NCBI GenBank assembly: GCA_019637615.1
Contig: JAHBVJ010000004.1
Location: forward strand, 248,001 to 312,000
Direction of reading: 5' to 3'
From: Anaerolineae bacterium
Lineage (GTDB): Bacteria > Chloroflexota > Anaerolineae > Aggregatilineales > UBA2796
DNA: 64,000 nucleotides
The first letter of the stretch is position 1, and each line of letters opens with the position of its first letter. Shown here one piece after another: positions 43,911-51,479 of the stretch. A program made the position numbers and the translations under genes. The notes beneath the pieces are model-generated. The model did not search any database. It was not told where the DNA came from and saw only the letters and a list, made by a program, of their open reading frames with translations.

Positions 43911-44539
43911 GGATTTGGGCAATCGTTCCAATGAAGCCGTTCCAGCGGGCCAAAAGCCGCCTTGCGACTCTTTTAACTCCTGAACAACGCGAAGCCTTAG
44001 CCGAAAAATTCTACCGTCATACCCTTGAGACGCTGCGTCAGGTCAAGGAACTTGCGGGTGTCTTGGTGATCAGCCGTGACGCGGGCGTCTTGGCGATTGC
44101 GCGCGAATATCGTGCTTATACCGTGCATGAGAGCGGGCAGCCGGAACTCAACGCGGCCTTGATGCGTGCCTCGCAAGTCGTCGGTGCTCAGGGCGCGGAC
44201 GGCGTGATCATTTTGCCTGCCGATCTCCCCCTGCTTACGCCGGAAGATGTGCGGACGATGCTCGACATGGGGCGCTATCACCAGATGATCGTCATCGCGC
44301 CCGACCGTCAGCGCGAAGGCACCAACGCGCTGCTCCTCATCCCGCCCAATGTGATTCGGGTATCCTATGGCGTCGGCAGCTTCGAACGCCACCAGCAGTT
44401 GGCGCTAGAAGTCGGCGCGACCATCGATATTTACCACTCCGAGCGGATGTCGCTAGACGTTGATCTGCCTGCTGACCTTGAGTTGTATTACCAGATCGAG
44501 GCTGACTCCGCCGCGCCGGAAGCCGCCGCCGGAAAATAG
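43907..44539 (+). CDS. cofC: 2-phospho-L-lactate / PEP guanylyltransferase CofC (FbiD)
   Basis: 210 residues. AAGGAG lies 8 bp upstream of ATG 43907, and the ATGA overlap with cofD supports this start over the earlier Met. It activates phospholactate or phosphoenolpyruvate with GTP. WAIVPMKPFQRAKSRL at the N-terminus, GVIILPADLPLLTPEDV (metal site) and TNALLLIPPNVI are the nucleotidyltransferase blocks, with the C-terminal LDVDLPADL. A strong terminator follows, closing the operon. Confidence 0.93.
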   Translation: MRIWAIVPMKPFQRAKSRLATLLTPEQREALAEKFYRHTLETLRQVKELAGVLVISRDAGVLAIAREYRAYTVHESGQPELNAALMRASQVVGAQGADGVIILPADLPLLTPEDVRTMLDMGRYHQMIVIAPDRQREGTNALLLIPPNVIRVSYGVGSFERHQQLALEVGATIDIYHSERMSLDVDLPADLELYYQIEADSAAPEAAAGK

Positions 44540-44568
44540 GGTAAGCTAGTTGGCAGCCTTGAACGATG

Positions 44569-44594
44569 AAAACTCGGTTCAGACCGAGTTTTTT
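44569..44594 (+). terminator. Rho-independent terminator of the F420 operon
   Basis: AAAACTCGGT (44569-44578) and ACCGAGTTTT (44583-44592) with a 4-nt loop and T-rich end, 29 bp after the cofC stop. It overlaps the first possible start of the next gene, which favours the start at 44611. Confidence 0.85.
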
Positions 44595-44610
44595 ATTGGT
44601 GACTGCCGCG

Positions 44611-45222
44611 ATGGTGAAGCACAGTAAACAAACCTTGGTAGGGTCACTACGCCTTGTTCGCTCCAGCTACTGGCGCTGGTATGCCCTGTTGGTGGCCTTT
44701 AGTCTGTTCGCGTGCGTGGTCATTGCCGCTGGCGTCTCCATTCGGCTGCTCACGCTGCGCCGTACCATCGTGACACCGCCCGCGCAGCCCATCCCCGCCG
44801 TCAGAGCCATGCCCGAACTCATTCTGAGCGTAGGAATCCCGTACATCAACGCCAAGCCCGTCGTGCCCGATCTATGCTTCGACTTCCTGAAGTCGTTGGC
44901 AGGGCGTTCGCTGGTATTGGACACCACCGCCGATCTCACTGCCTTGTACGATCAAGCCGACCACTCAAAAGATTGTGCGCTGCCTGTCACCCGTTTCGAG
45001 TTCGACTTCACGCGCTATCAGATCGTGGGCGCGGTCACGAGCGGTACTGGCTGCTCGATTGACCTGATCTACGATGCCACCATCGCGGACGATCTGGCGC
45101 GCACGCAAACCATCGCGCTCAAACGCCGCGTGATTGGCACCTGTGGTTATGAGTTAGTCCGTCCGATCTGGCTAGCCGTCGAACGCAGCAGCTATGTGAT
45201 GAGCGTCTACATTCACGACTGA
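44611..45222 (+). CDS. Hypothetical single-pass membrane protein
   Basis: 203 residues. The chosen ATG lies after the terminator; the earlier ATG at 44566 would start within the hairpin. A basic N-terminus is followed by a membrane helix WYALLVAFSLFACVVIAAGV (about residues 23-45), then an extracytoplasmic domain of about 150 residues with four Cys (CFDF, KDCALP, GCSIDL, GTCGYE) that could form disulfides. No family recognised. Confidence 0.65.
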   Translation: MVKHSKQTLVGSLRLVRSSYWRWYALLVAFSLFACVVIAAGVSIRLLTLRRTIVTPPAQPIPAVRAMPELILSVGIPYINAKPVVPDLCFDFLKSLAGRSLVLDTTADLTALYDQADHSKDCALPVTRFEFDFTRYQIVGAVTSGTGCSIDLIYDATIADDLARTQTIALKRRVIGTCGYELVRPIWLAVERSSYVMSVYIHD

Positions 45223-45299
45223 TGATCCGTGTGTATCCCAATGCTCAAATAGACAGGCAACCATCCTCCCTGAGATTGCGCAGGTTTGAATGTTCTAAC

Positions 45300-45327
45300 T
45301 TGACAATTTATTCTGATTGTCTATAAT
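45300..45327 (+). promoter_or_regulatory. Consensus sigma70 promoter
   Basis: A perfect TTGACA (45300-45305), a 16-bp spacer and a perfect TATAAT (45322-45327). Both hexamers match the consensus in all positions. It fires towards the AATGATCTGA array and no protein gene longer than 16 codons follows on this strand before the convergent gene end at 45589. Confidence 0.8.
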
Positions 45328-45333
45328 GAATAT

Positions 45334-45560
45334 TAGGAGAAATATCGGGTGATGCGGACTTCCAATGATCTACGAACCGGGCTTGCAATTCCCCAATGAT
45401 CTGAATCGGGATTTCTCTCCGATTCGTAGCAGAAATGATCTGAATTGAGCAGAAAAATCAGATCATTTTCAGATCATTTGACCTCTCCTGACCCGAACAA
45501 AATGATCTGATTCGCACGCTCAAATGCTAGATTCGATCATTTGCAATGATCTGAATCCAA
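45334..45560 (+). ncRNA. Candidate structured non-coding RNA with repeated AATGATCTGA
   Basis: Downstream of a perfect promoter. Copies of AATGATCTGA or its reverse: 45364 (8 of 10), 45395, 45434, 45458 (reverse), 45469 (reverse), 45501, 45532 (reverse, 8 of 10), 45545. Opposed copies form hairpins 45434-45443/45458-45467 (10 bp) and 45469-45478/45501-45510 (10 bp), and a 7-bp stem with 3-nt loop at 45535-45551. Before them CTACGAACCGG (45370-45380) can pair with CCGATTCGTAG (45419-45429), while GAATCGG (45403-45409) competes for the same right arm. No ORF larger than 16 codons is seen. The 3' end is not defined. Confidence 0.5.
45349..45399 (+). CDS. Possible 16-residue peptide in the array transcript
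   Basis: GTG start with AGGAGA 8 bp upstream; peptide (Met)MRTSNDLRTGLAIPQ, with the TGA stop lying inside the second AATGATCTGA copy. If the promoter start is near 45334 the SD is at the very 5' end of the RNA. It may be a leader peptide or chance. Confidence 0.25.
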   Translation: MMRTSNDLRTGLAIPQ

Positions 45561-45588
45561 ACAGGGGCAGAGGATTCCACACGCTAAC

Positions 45589-46350
45589 TTAGTGGCTCTC
45601 ACACAGTGTTAGTATCGCCTCGCGGATGGCAGCGTTCACCGTAAAATGCTGTTCCAAAAAACTGAGCAGTGCCCGCGCCGACTCGATATTGCGGTCATAG
45701 CCTTGCATGAACGACGGCAGATGCTTGGCGGTATCGGGGTAACGCACCTCGAAGCGGCGTTCTCCACCGAATTGATCGGCGTAGAAAGGCCGCGCGGTTT
45801 CGAATTGCTTTGCCAGATCAACGATCCGACCTACCGCGTAATTCTGGATGAAAAAGGTGGCGGAGAGTTTTTCGCCGCGATGAAAACGCCCCAAACCGAC
45901 GTAAAGATTAGTCAGCGCTTCGCCGAGCAGCCAGTCTACCGAGTGCTCATGATGCTGGCGAGGCGGTGGCGTGGTGATCGTTTCGTCAAAGCCCTCTGTT
46001 TTCCACACGATGCGCCCATTCGCGAAAGGAATCGAGGTCAGTTCTTGCGGCTCGAACACAGCGAATTCGCAGAAAATGCCGTCTTCGTACAGCGCCTTGT
46101 AGCCATCGACCGTATTGGGAAAAGCATAGGCAATCGGGTTCGGCGCACTCAACCAATCGAGGTTATCGAGAAAGCGCTGCTTCGTCCCCGCCTGTACGAT
46201 GGCGAAAAAGTCCAGATCAGAATAAGCGTCGATGCGGTCGGTTTCCGTGCCAACCGATCCCAAGCCTAACAGCGCTAACGCCTGACCGGATGCCTTGAGC
46301 GATTGCCCGATTGCATCCAGACGGCTGAGGAGTCGTTGTTTTCTGTCCAT
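45589..46350 (-). CDS. Nucleotidyltransferase-domain protein
   Basis: 253 residues of the DNA polymerase beta-like nucleotidyltransferase superfamily. ALLGLGSVGTETDRIDAYSD then LDFF gives the GS-x10-DxD-like active site. A helical C-terminal half (LGRFHRGEKLSATFFIQNYA) resembles the antibiotic nucleotidyltransferase layout. Members adenylylate aminoglycosides or other small molecules; the target here is unknown. It converges on the array locus. Confidence 0.78.
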   Translation of the reverse strand: MDRKQRLLSRLDAIGQSLKASGQALALLGLGSVGTETDRIDAYSDLDFFAIVQAGTKQRFLDNLDWLSAPNPIAYAFPNTVDGYKALYEDGIFCEFAVFEPQELTSIPFANGRIVWKTEGFDETITTPPPRQHHEHSVDWLLGEALTNLYVGLGRFHRGEKLSATFFIQNYAVGRIVDLAKQFETARPFYADQFGGERRFEVRYPDTAKHLPSFMQGYDRNIESARALLSFLEQHFTVNAAIREAILTLCESH

Positions 46351-46450
46351 TACGTGCTGTCACCATTCCGAGTAGTTGTGAAACCTGACAGATTATCCTC
46401 ATTCATCGAGCATCGCGAAAGTTCTACGCTATGAACTCACGCGGCTTGCT

Positions 46451-46459
46451 TGGTACAAT
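46451..46459 (+). promoter_or_regulatory. Extended -10 element before gatB
   Basis: TGGTACAAT: TGn followed by TACAAT, 39 bp before the gatB start. The -35 match is weak. Confidence 0.35.
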
Positions 46460-46497
46460 TATCGTCCATGTTACCTCGTTGAAGTTGTGGAGACTGC

Positions 46498-47958
46498 ATG
46501 GCAACGACCTTTGAAGGCGTGATCGGCCTAGAAGTTCACGCTGAACTGCTGACGACCAGCAAGATGTTTTGCGGCTGTGCGGTGGTCGATAGCACGACCG
46601 CCGCGCCAAATATGCACGTATGCCCGATCTGCTTGGGGATGCCGGGCGTCTTGCCCGTCATCAATCGGGCAGCGGTGGAATACGCCATCCGCGTCGGCTT
46701 GGCGCTCAACTGCGAGATCGCGCCGTATAACGTGTTCGCCCGCAAGAGCTATTTTTACCCTGACCAGCCCAAAGGCTTCCAGATCAGCCAGTACGAACTG
46801 CCGCTGGCGAAAAACGGCTACTTGATGATCGATCTGCCAGACGGTTCCACCAAGCGGATCGGGATTCGGCGTGCCCACCTCGAAGAAGATACGGGCAAAT
46901 TGATGCACATTGGCAACAGCAGCCTTGTAGACTTTAACCGCTCTGGCGTACCGCTGCTGGAGATCGTCTCCGAGCCGGACATCCGCACCGCTGACGAGGC
47001 CGAAGCTTATGCCCGCAAACTGCGTGCGCTGTTGATCTATTCCGGCGCGAACACGGGCGATATGTCCAAGGGCGTGCTGCGCATGGAGCCGAACATCAGT
47101 GTGCGTCCGGTGGGCAGCGACGAATTCCGCACCCGCGTGGAAGTCAAGAATCTGAACAGCATCAAGGTGCTGCAAAAGGCCAGCGCGTTCGAGATCGCGC
47201 GTCATGCCAAGGTCTACGAACAGGGCGGCACGATTAAACAGGCCACTCTCGGTTGGGATGAGATGCGTCAGCAAACCGTCGTGCAACGTGAGAAGGAAAG
47301 CGCCAGCGATTACCGCTACTTCCCCGAACCCGATCTGCCGCCGCTGCACATCTCGCGCGAATGGGTCGAGGAAATCCGCCAGCAGTTGCCGGAAATGCCC
47401 GATGCCAAGCGTGACCGTTTCCTGAGCATGGGTCTCTCGCGTTATGAAGCCTCGGTGCTCGTCACGGAGCGCAGCGTGGCAGACTGGTTCGAGCAAGTGC
47501 TGGCGGCGGGCGCGGAACCCAAGAAAACCGCTAACTGGCTGCTCAACGAAGTATTCGCGCGGATGAACAAAGCAGGGCTGGATCAGGACGTCATCGGCAC
47601 GATCAAGGTCACGCCCGCCGCGCTCGCCGCCCTGATCAAGCTGGTGGATGCGGGCACCATCAATAACAACGCCGCCAAGACCATCTTGGACAACATCTTC
47701 GAACAAGGTGGCGAACCGGCGGAATGGGTCAAGGAGCTTGGCCTTGAGCAGACTCGCGATGTGAGCGCGGTCGAAGCCGCCGTCGCCAAGGTGATGAGCG
47801 ACAATCCCAAGGATGTGGATCGTTTCTGCGCTGGCGAAGAAAAAGTCGTCCGCTTCCTGATGGGGCTGGTGATGCGCGAAGGCAAGGGCAAATTCCCCGC
47901 CGATCTCGCGCAGCAAGTGCTCACCGAGAAATTGACCGCGCTGTGCGGCAGTAAATGA
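46498..47958 (+). CDS. gatB: Aspartyl/glutamyl-tRNA amidotransferase subunit B
   Basis: 486 residues, the usual length. Kinase-like catalytic domain: [40 protein letters not shown] and [20 protein letters not shown]. The zinc-type Cys residues CGCA and CPIC are present. [13 protein letters not shown] and the C-terminal helical/YqeY tail ([26 protein letters not shown]) complete it. GatB activates mischarged Glu-tRNA(Gln) or Asp-tRNA(Asn) for amidation. gatA and gatC are not in the window. Confidence 0.97.
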   Translation: MATTFEGVIGLEVHAELLTTSKMFCGCAVVDSTTAAPNMHVCPICLGMPGVLPVINRAAVEYAIRVGLALNCEIAPYNVFARKSYFYPDQPKGFQISQYELPLAKNGYLMIDLPDGSTKRIGIRRAHLEEDTGKLMHIGNSSLVDFNRSGVPLLEIVSEPDIRTADEAEAYARKLRALLIYSGANTGDMSKGVLRMEPNISVRPVGSDEFRTRVEVKNLNSIKVLQKASAFEIARHAKVYEQGGTIKQATLGWDEMRQQTVVQREKESASDYRYFPEPDLPPLHISREWVEEIRQQLPEMPDAKRDRFLSMGLSRYEASVLVTERSVADWFEQVLAAGAEPKKTANWLLNEVFARMNKAGLDQDVIGTIKVTPAALAALIKLVDAGTINNNAAKTILDNIFEQGGEPAEWVKELGLEQTRDVSAVEAAVAKVMSDNPKDVDRFCAGEEKVVRFLMGLVMREGKGKFPADLAQQVLTEKLTALCGSK

Positions 47959-47964
47959 GAAGCT

Positions 47965-47991
47965 TACCCCACAATGCGCCGTTGTGGGGTA
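47965..47991. terminator. Stem-loop after gatB
   Basis: TACCCCACAA (47965-47974) and TTGTGGGGTA (47982-47991) form a perfect 10-bp stem with a 7-nt loop, 6 bp after the gatB stop and 17 bp before the convergent short gene ends. No U-tract follows. Confidence 0.6.
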
Positions 47992-48008
47992 TCCGCGTGA
48001 TTACGCAA

Positions 48009-48221
48009 TCAGCTCAAGGTGAGCAGGAAGTCGATGGCGAACATGATGTCTTGCGCCCGCTGATACAGTTCTTCCGCCGAGAATTCCACGGCAGCGCTGT
48101 ACAACGGCAGTATCCATGCTTGAAGGTCTTGGACGAGTGCCCATTCAGCGGCAATCGTCAGTTGTTCGTCATCGGCAATCTCTGCGGCCTCGTGTGACGG
48201 CTCGATGCATTTAGGCTCCAT
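48009..48221 (-). CDS. Short acidic hypothetical protein
   Basis: 70 residues, acidic, mostly helical by pattern (EEAAEIADDEQ-like start, AEWALVQDLQAWILPLYSAA, EELYQRAQDIMFAIDFLLTL). AAGGATG stands upstream of the ATG. It lies between the gatB hairpin and the EXLDI gene on the same strand as the latter. No family recognised; real-gene status rests on a plausible SD and on filling the gap. Confidence 0.45.
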   Translation of the reverse strand: MEPKCIEPSHEAAEIADDEQLTIAAEWALVQDLQAWILPLYSAAVEFSAEELYQRAQDIMFAIDFLLTLS

Positions 48222-48365
48222 CCCCGTCGCATCCTTTCATTATGCTTTGTTGTTTTGGTGGAGAAAGGCGCGGGGCAGTCGGGCGAAGCGACCATCATGC
48301 TCAAGTGGCTTGGCAAGCGGCAGCAGCCCGCAGGGCTTCTCCAAAAATTCGGATTTACGCGGCGT

Positions 48366-48992
48366 CTAAATGTCGAGGATTTCGATCTCGTCGCCATCTA
48401 GCTGCCTTTTGACGCGCTCGTAGAGATCTTCGGGAATCCCCGCTTTGATCGCTTCTAGGGTGTCATACACGTCTAGTTGGAAGTCGCCTTTATCCATCCC
48501 CATGTTTTCCCAACCCATGTTGGGCATATTTGGCGGGAAAGGCCAGTCATTGTTCCAGCGCTGTTGCTGACGTTCCCATTTGCGCTGCCAATTTCTGAGT
48601 TTGTTGCGCTGATGCTCCATCTGGTCTTGATGGTGAGTGCTGAAATTCCAATTCCAGCCGCCCCACCAGCTCGGTACATTGCCGCGATAAATCACGAGTT
48701 TGCCCTTGAGCGATTTGAACACTTGGAAGATGTCTTGCCACCGACGATCCGCGTTCTGATACTGACCTCGCGCCAACAGGCGACCTGTAAACCGCTTGAG
48801 CGTGTAGGAGGAGTCAGAACCAACCCGCAGCGTGATCTCGTGAAAACCCGCTTGTTGATGTTCGTGCGCTTCCACATACCGTTGCAGCGCTTGAACAATG
48901 GTCGAGGAGAGGTTATCTCCCGCCAACTCTTGTGCTTTCTCGAAGATGGGCATATCGGCATCAGCTACATAGATAGTTTTGTTCGGCATCAT
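48366..48992 (-). CDS. EXLDI-family protein
   Basis: 208 residues. The N-terminal MPNKTIYVADADMPIFEKAQ and LSSTIVQALQRYVEAHE, which looks ribbon-helix-helix-like, and the C-terminal EIEILDI match the EXLDI family, named for its end motif. A central insert (about 110-165) is extremely rich in Trp, Asn, Gln and Met. Its promoter is strong (49023-49051), and a regulator box shared with the two-component system lies 80 bp further upstream. A second Met at 48989 is an alternative start. Function of the family is unknown. Confidence 0.8.
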   Translation of the reverse strand: MMPNKTIYVADADMPIFEKAQELAGDNLSSTIVQALQRYVEAHEHQQAGFHEITLRVGSDSSYTLKRFTGRLLARGQYQNADRRWQDIFQVFKSLKGKLVIYRGNVPSWWGGWNWNFSTHHQDQMEHQRNKLRNWQRKWERQQQRWNNDWPFPPNMPNMGWENMGMDKGDFQLDVYDTLEAIKAGIPEDLYERVKRQLDGDEIEILDI

Positions 48993-49022
48993 GGTTACTC
49001 TCCATACTCACTGTGCGTTTAT

Positions 49023-49051
49023 AGTATAAATATACATATACGTAGAGTCAA
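49023..49051 (-). promoter_or_regulatory. Sigma70 promoter of the EXLDI gene
   Basis: On the minus strand: TTGACT (49051-49046), a 17-bp spacer and TATACT (49028-49023), 31 bp before the start codon. Five of six matches in each hexamer. Confidence 0.75.
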
Positions 49052-49133
49052 TATGGCAAAAATTCGATATCCACAGCAATCCCGTTGTGCTGCCGCTGTA
49101 CGCTTGATCGTTATGGTCTAAGCCTAGAGCATC

Positions 49134-49157
49134 TGTGTAAACTGAATTTAAACGCGC
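49134..49157. promoter_or_regulatory. Tandem-half-site box, copy 1 (downstream of kinase gene, upstream of EXLDI promoter)
   Basis: GTAAACTGAATTTAAAC within a 24-bp block that matches the block at 50996-51019 in 21 of 24 positions. TAAAC is repeated with an 11-bp period, as in OmpR/PhoB-type operators. It lies 83 bp upstream of the EXLDI -35 box and 3 bp past the kinase stop. Confidence 0.6.
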
Positions 49158-49159
49158 AA

Positions 49160-50251
49160 TCAGTTCTCTGGCAGGGAAACAGCGAACGTCGTCCCCGCGT
49201 TTGGCGTGCTGGCGACGCTGATGCAGCCCTGATGAATCTCGATGATTTTGTGGGCGATAGACAGCCCTAAGCCGCTGCCGCTGCTGTCCGTGCGCGTGCG
49301 GGATTTATCGGCTTTGTAAAAGCGCTCAAAGATATGTTCTTGATCTTCCGCCGAGATGCCGATCCCTGAATCTCGGATCGCGAATACGAGCTTATCGTCC
49401 TGTCGTTGCAGATTGATCGTGATGCTGCCACCTTGGGGCGTGAACTTGATGCTGTTGTGGATCAGATTGATCCACACCTGACTGAGCAAGTCCTCGTCAG
49501 CGGTGATCGTCGCTTCTTCGAGCGCCACGTCCAGTTCGATGGCTTTGGCTGTCCACTGTGGCTCACACGCGAGGATCAAGCGCCTGATCTGTTTATCCAG
49601 TCGGTAGGTGGTTGGTTCTACCTTGAGCTGCGACACTTCCAGCGAGGCCAGTTTCAGCAGGTTATCGGTGAGCTTGGAAAGGCGCATACTCTCCGTCTCG
49701 ATGATGGTGAGATAACGCTTGCGATCCTCGTCGCTCACATGCTCATTTTGCAGCGCTTGCGCGAACCCGCGAATCGACGTGAGCGGCGATTGCAGCTCGT
49801 GCGACACGTTAGAGATGAATTCTTGCCGCATCCGCTCCAACTGGTTGAGTTCCGCCGCCATGTTGTTGACATTCTTCGTCAACTCGCTAATCAATTGGTT
49901 ATCGCCATGCTGATCATCGATCTGCACGCTGAAGTCACCCTTCGCGATGCGCTGCATGGCCTCGATGATCGGGGCAAAAACGCCGATCCGGTCTTGCCAC
50001 TGGCGCGGACGGTACACCCTGCCGATTGTCCCAATCACCAACCCGAACAAAATCACGCCGAGCAGCGTGTTAATGATCTGGGTGATCAACGCGGCGGGCT
50101 GAAGGCCGAACCACCGAAAGAGAATGCTGGTGACGGCGTAGACGGTAGCGACCATCGTGCCGAGCAAAAACAGCAATGCGCAGACGAAGATGAGCATTTG
50201 CCAGCGCTGCGGTGCGGTCGAGGGTCTGTTCCGATCTGTCGTTTCCGTCAT
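49160..50251 (-). CDS. Membrane sensor histidine kinase
   Basis: 363 residues. Two membrane helices (about 18-42 and 54-76) enclose only a short periplasmic loop of about ten residues. Then a HAMP-like linker, HisKA with His151 in FISNVSHELQSPLTSIRGFA, and HATPase_c with N box NLIHNSIKFTP, G1 DSGIGISAEDQEHIFERFYK and G2 SGLGLSIAHKI. All catalytic motifs are intact. The tiny sensor loop suggests membrane sensing of the intramembrane type. It overlaps the regulator gene by 4 bp; the two form one unit. Confidence 0.93.
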   Translation of the reverse strand: MTETTDRNRPSTAPQRWQMLIFVCALLFLLGTMVATVYAVTSILFRWFGLQPAALITQIINTLLGVILFGLVIGTIGRVYRPRQWQDRIGVFAPIIEAMQRIAKGDFSVQIDDQHGDNQLISELTKNVNNMAAELNQLERMRQEFISNVSHELQSPLTSIRGFAQALQNEHVSDEDRKRYLTIIETESMRLSKLTDNLLKLASLEVSQLKVEPTTYRLDKQIRRLILACEPQWTAKAIELDVALEEATITADEDLLSQVWINLIHNSIKFTPQGGSITINLQRQDDKLVFAIRDSGIGISAEDQEHIFERFYKADKSRTRTDSSGSGLGLSIAHKIIEIHQGCISVASTPNAGTTFAVSLPEN

Positions 50252-50922
50252 TGCTCAACCTCGACCCGATAGCCTAATCCGCGAATCGTGCGTATCTGGA
50301 AAGCATAGCGTTCTGACGGGAAGCGTTCGCGCAGACGGTTGATATGCACATCCAGTGTGCGCTCGTTGCCGTCGAAATCATAGCCCCAGATTTCCTCGAT
50401 CAGTTGATCGCGCGAGAGCGTTTTGCCCGGATAGCTGGCGAGTTTGAACAGCAACTCGAATTCCTTCAGCGGCAGCGTGAAGTGCTCATCGTCCGTTTTG
50501 ACCTCGAAGGTCTTGCGATCCATCATCAGGTTGCCGACCTGCACCGTCTGCGAGGTGGCGATCCGGTAGCGCTTCAGCAGCGCTTTGACGCGCATCACCA
50601 ATTCCAGCGGATCGAAGGGCTTGACCAGATAGTCATCCGTGCCGAGTTGGAAGCCGTGTACTTTGTCTTGCGTTTCACCCTTTGCGGTGAGCATCAGTAA
50701 CGGGAAGTCGTAATCGGCGCGCAGCTGGCGGCACAGTTCCCAACCGTCCATATTCGGCATCATGATGTCGAGGATGACCATATCGACGGTCACGCTGTCC
50801 AGCATCGCGAGGGCATTGACGCCATCGACTGCCTCGTAGACCGTGAATCCCTCGTTCTGCAAAAAGACTTTGGCTAATTCGCGAATATGTGGATCGTCAT
50901 CCACAATCAATACCTTGCTCAT
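50248..50922 (-). CDS. OmpR/PhoB-family response regulator
   Basis: 224 residues. Receiver (1-120) with Asp8, Asp9, phospho-acceptor Asp52 in VILDIMMPNMDGWEL and Lys101 in DYLVKPFD; winged-helix effector (about 130-224, LPLKEFELLFKLASYPGKTL, NERTLDVHINRLRERF, RTIRGLGYRVE). It is the partner of the kinase that follows. The box at 50996-51019 lies 74 bp upstream, as expected for autoregulation. Confidence 0.94.
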   Translation of the reverse strand: MSKVLIVDDDPHIRELAKVFLQNEGFTVYEAVDGVNALAMLDSVTVDMVILDIMMPNMDGWELCRQLRADYDFPLLMLTAKGETQDKVHGFQLGTDDYLVKPFDPLELVMRVKALLKRYRIATSQTVQVGNLMMDRKTFEVKTDDEHFTLPLKEFELLFKLASYPGKTLSRDQLIEEIWGYDFDGNERTLDVHINRLRERFPSERYAFQIRTIRGLGYRVEVEQ

Positions 50923-50995
50923 CTAGATCACAATGCTTTCAGGTTGGTTGGTCAAATTCGGTCGGCATATGCGGCCTATCCTAGCGTAGCAAACC

Positions 50996-51019
50996 AGTGT
51001 AAACCGAATTTAAACACGC
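50996..51019. promoter_or_regulatory. Tandem-half-site box, copy 2 (between response regulator and YtxH-like gene)
   Basis: GTAAACCGAATTTAAAC with TAAAC at 51000 and 51011 (11-bp period). The shorter inverted copy GACCGAATTTGACC (reverse complement, about 50950-50963) stands closer to the regulator start. A TATAAT on the plus strand begins 28 bp after the box, so the box sits where an activator would replace a poor -35. Confidence 0.65.
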
Positions 51020-51047
51020 CGAGTTACGTGCCAGCCAAGTTGTGTTG

Positions 51048-51053
51048 TATAAT
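51048..51053 (+). promoter_or_regulatory. -10 element of the YtxH-like gene
   Basis: Perfect TATAAT 35 bp before the start codon, with no good -35 in front of it. The tandem box at 50996-51019 covers about positions -30 to -52 relative to its first base, which suits activator-dependent transcription. Confidence 0.5.
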
Positions 51054-51088
51054 CCCCTTACGAGCAACTGCGCAAGTAGGAGGCAGCG

Positions 51089-51331
51089 ATGCGGAAGCTG
51101 ATGCTTTTCATCGTGGGGGCGCTCCTCGGCCTAGCGATCGGCTCGACGGTGGTTCTGCTGCTGACCCCGACTTCTGGCAAGACCGTGCGTGGACGTGCGA
51201 AAAGCCGCTATCAGGAAGCGGTCAACGTAGCGCGTTCGGCCTCCGATGCCAAACGCACGGCACTAGAAGCGGAATTAGCGCAGCTCACCGGCGTCAAGCT
51301 GAATGGCACTGGCAGCTCGAAAGGGCGCTAA
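51089..51331 (+). CDS. YtxH-like small membrane-anchored protein
   Basis: 80 residues. One N-terminal membrane helix (LMLFIVGALLGLAIGSTVVL) and a YtxH-like LLLTPTSGKTVRGRAKSRYQ segment where a TP-x-SG-x-x-x-R turn follows the helix, then an amphipathic helix. GGAGG precedes the ATG. YtxH-type proteins are associated with general stress. Its upstream region carries the tandem box of the two-component system and may be under its control. Confidence 0.72.
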   Translation: MRKLMLFIVGALLGLAIGSTVVLLLTPTSGKTVRGRAKSRYQEAVNVARSASDAKRTALEAELAQLTGVKLNGTGSSKGR

Positions 51332-51340
51332 CCCCCACCC

Positions 51341-51394
51341 AAAAGCTTCCCAACTGACTTGTAAAAAAGGGGTTGTGGGAGCTTTTGCGTTTTC
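51341..51394 (+). terminator. Stem-loop terminator upstream of the nuo operon
   Basis: AAAAGCTTCCCAAC (51341-51354) and GTTGTGGGAGCTTTT (51372-51386) pair with two bulges; GCGTTTTC follows. It ends the YtxH-like transcript and isolates the nuo promoter. Confidence 0.55.
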
Positions 51395-51413
51395 TAACCG
51401 GGCAAGATATAAT
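51385..51413 (+). promoter_or_regulatory. Probable promoter of the nuo operon
   Basis: TTGCGT (51385-51390), a 17-bp spacer and a perfect TATAAT (51408-51413). The 5' leader would be about 60 nt. The -35 overlaps the terminator tail. Confidence 0.55.
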
Positions 51414-51479
51414 TTTAATTGTTCCTATTTTCTCAAACTAGTTTATGTTGTTCTCTACTGCTCAATAATCAGGGGAACT

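Noticed and set aside
45364..45556. CRISPR array
   Set aside because: Repeat units are about 10 bp, occur in both orientations and have irregular spacing of 11-39 bp; there are no cas genes.
46528..47916. 462-codon minus-strand frame inside gatB
   Set aside because: Antisense shadow of gatB; composition is rich in His and Arg and no family is recognisable.
51303..51479. Longer NuoA start
   Set aside because: The extension runs through the YtxH-like gene end, a terminator and the nuo promoter.
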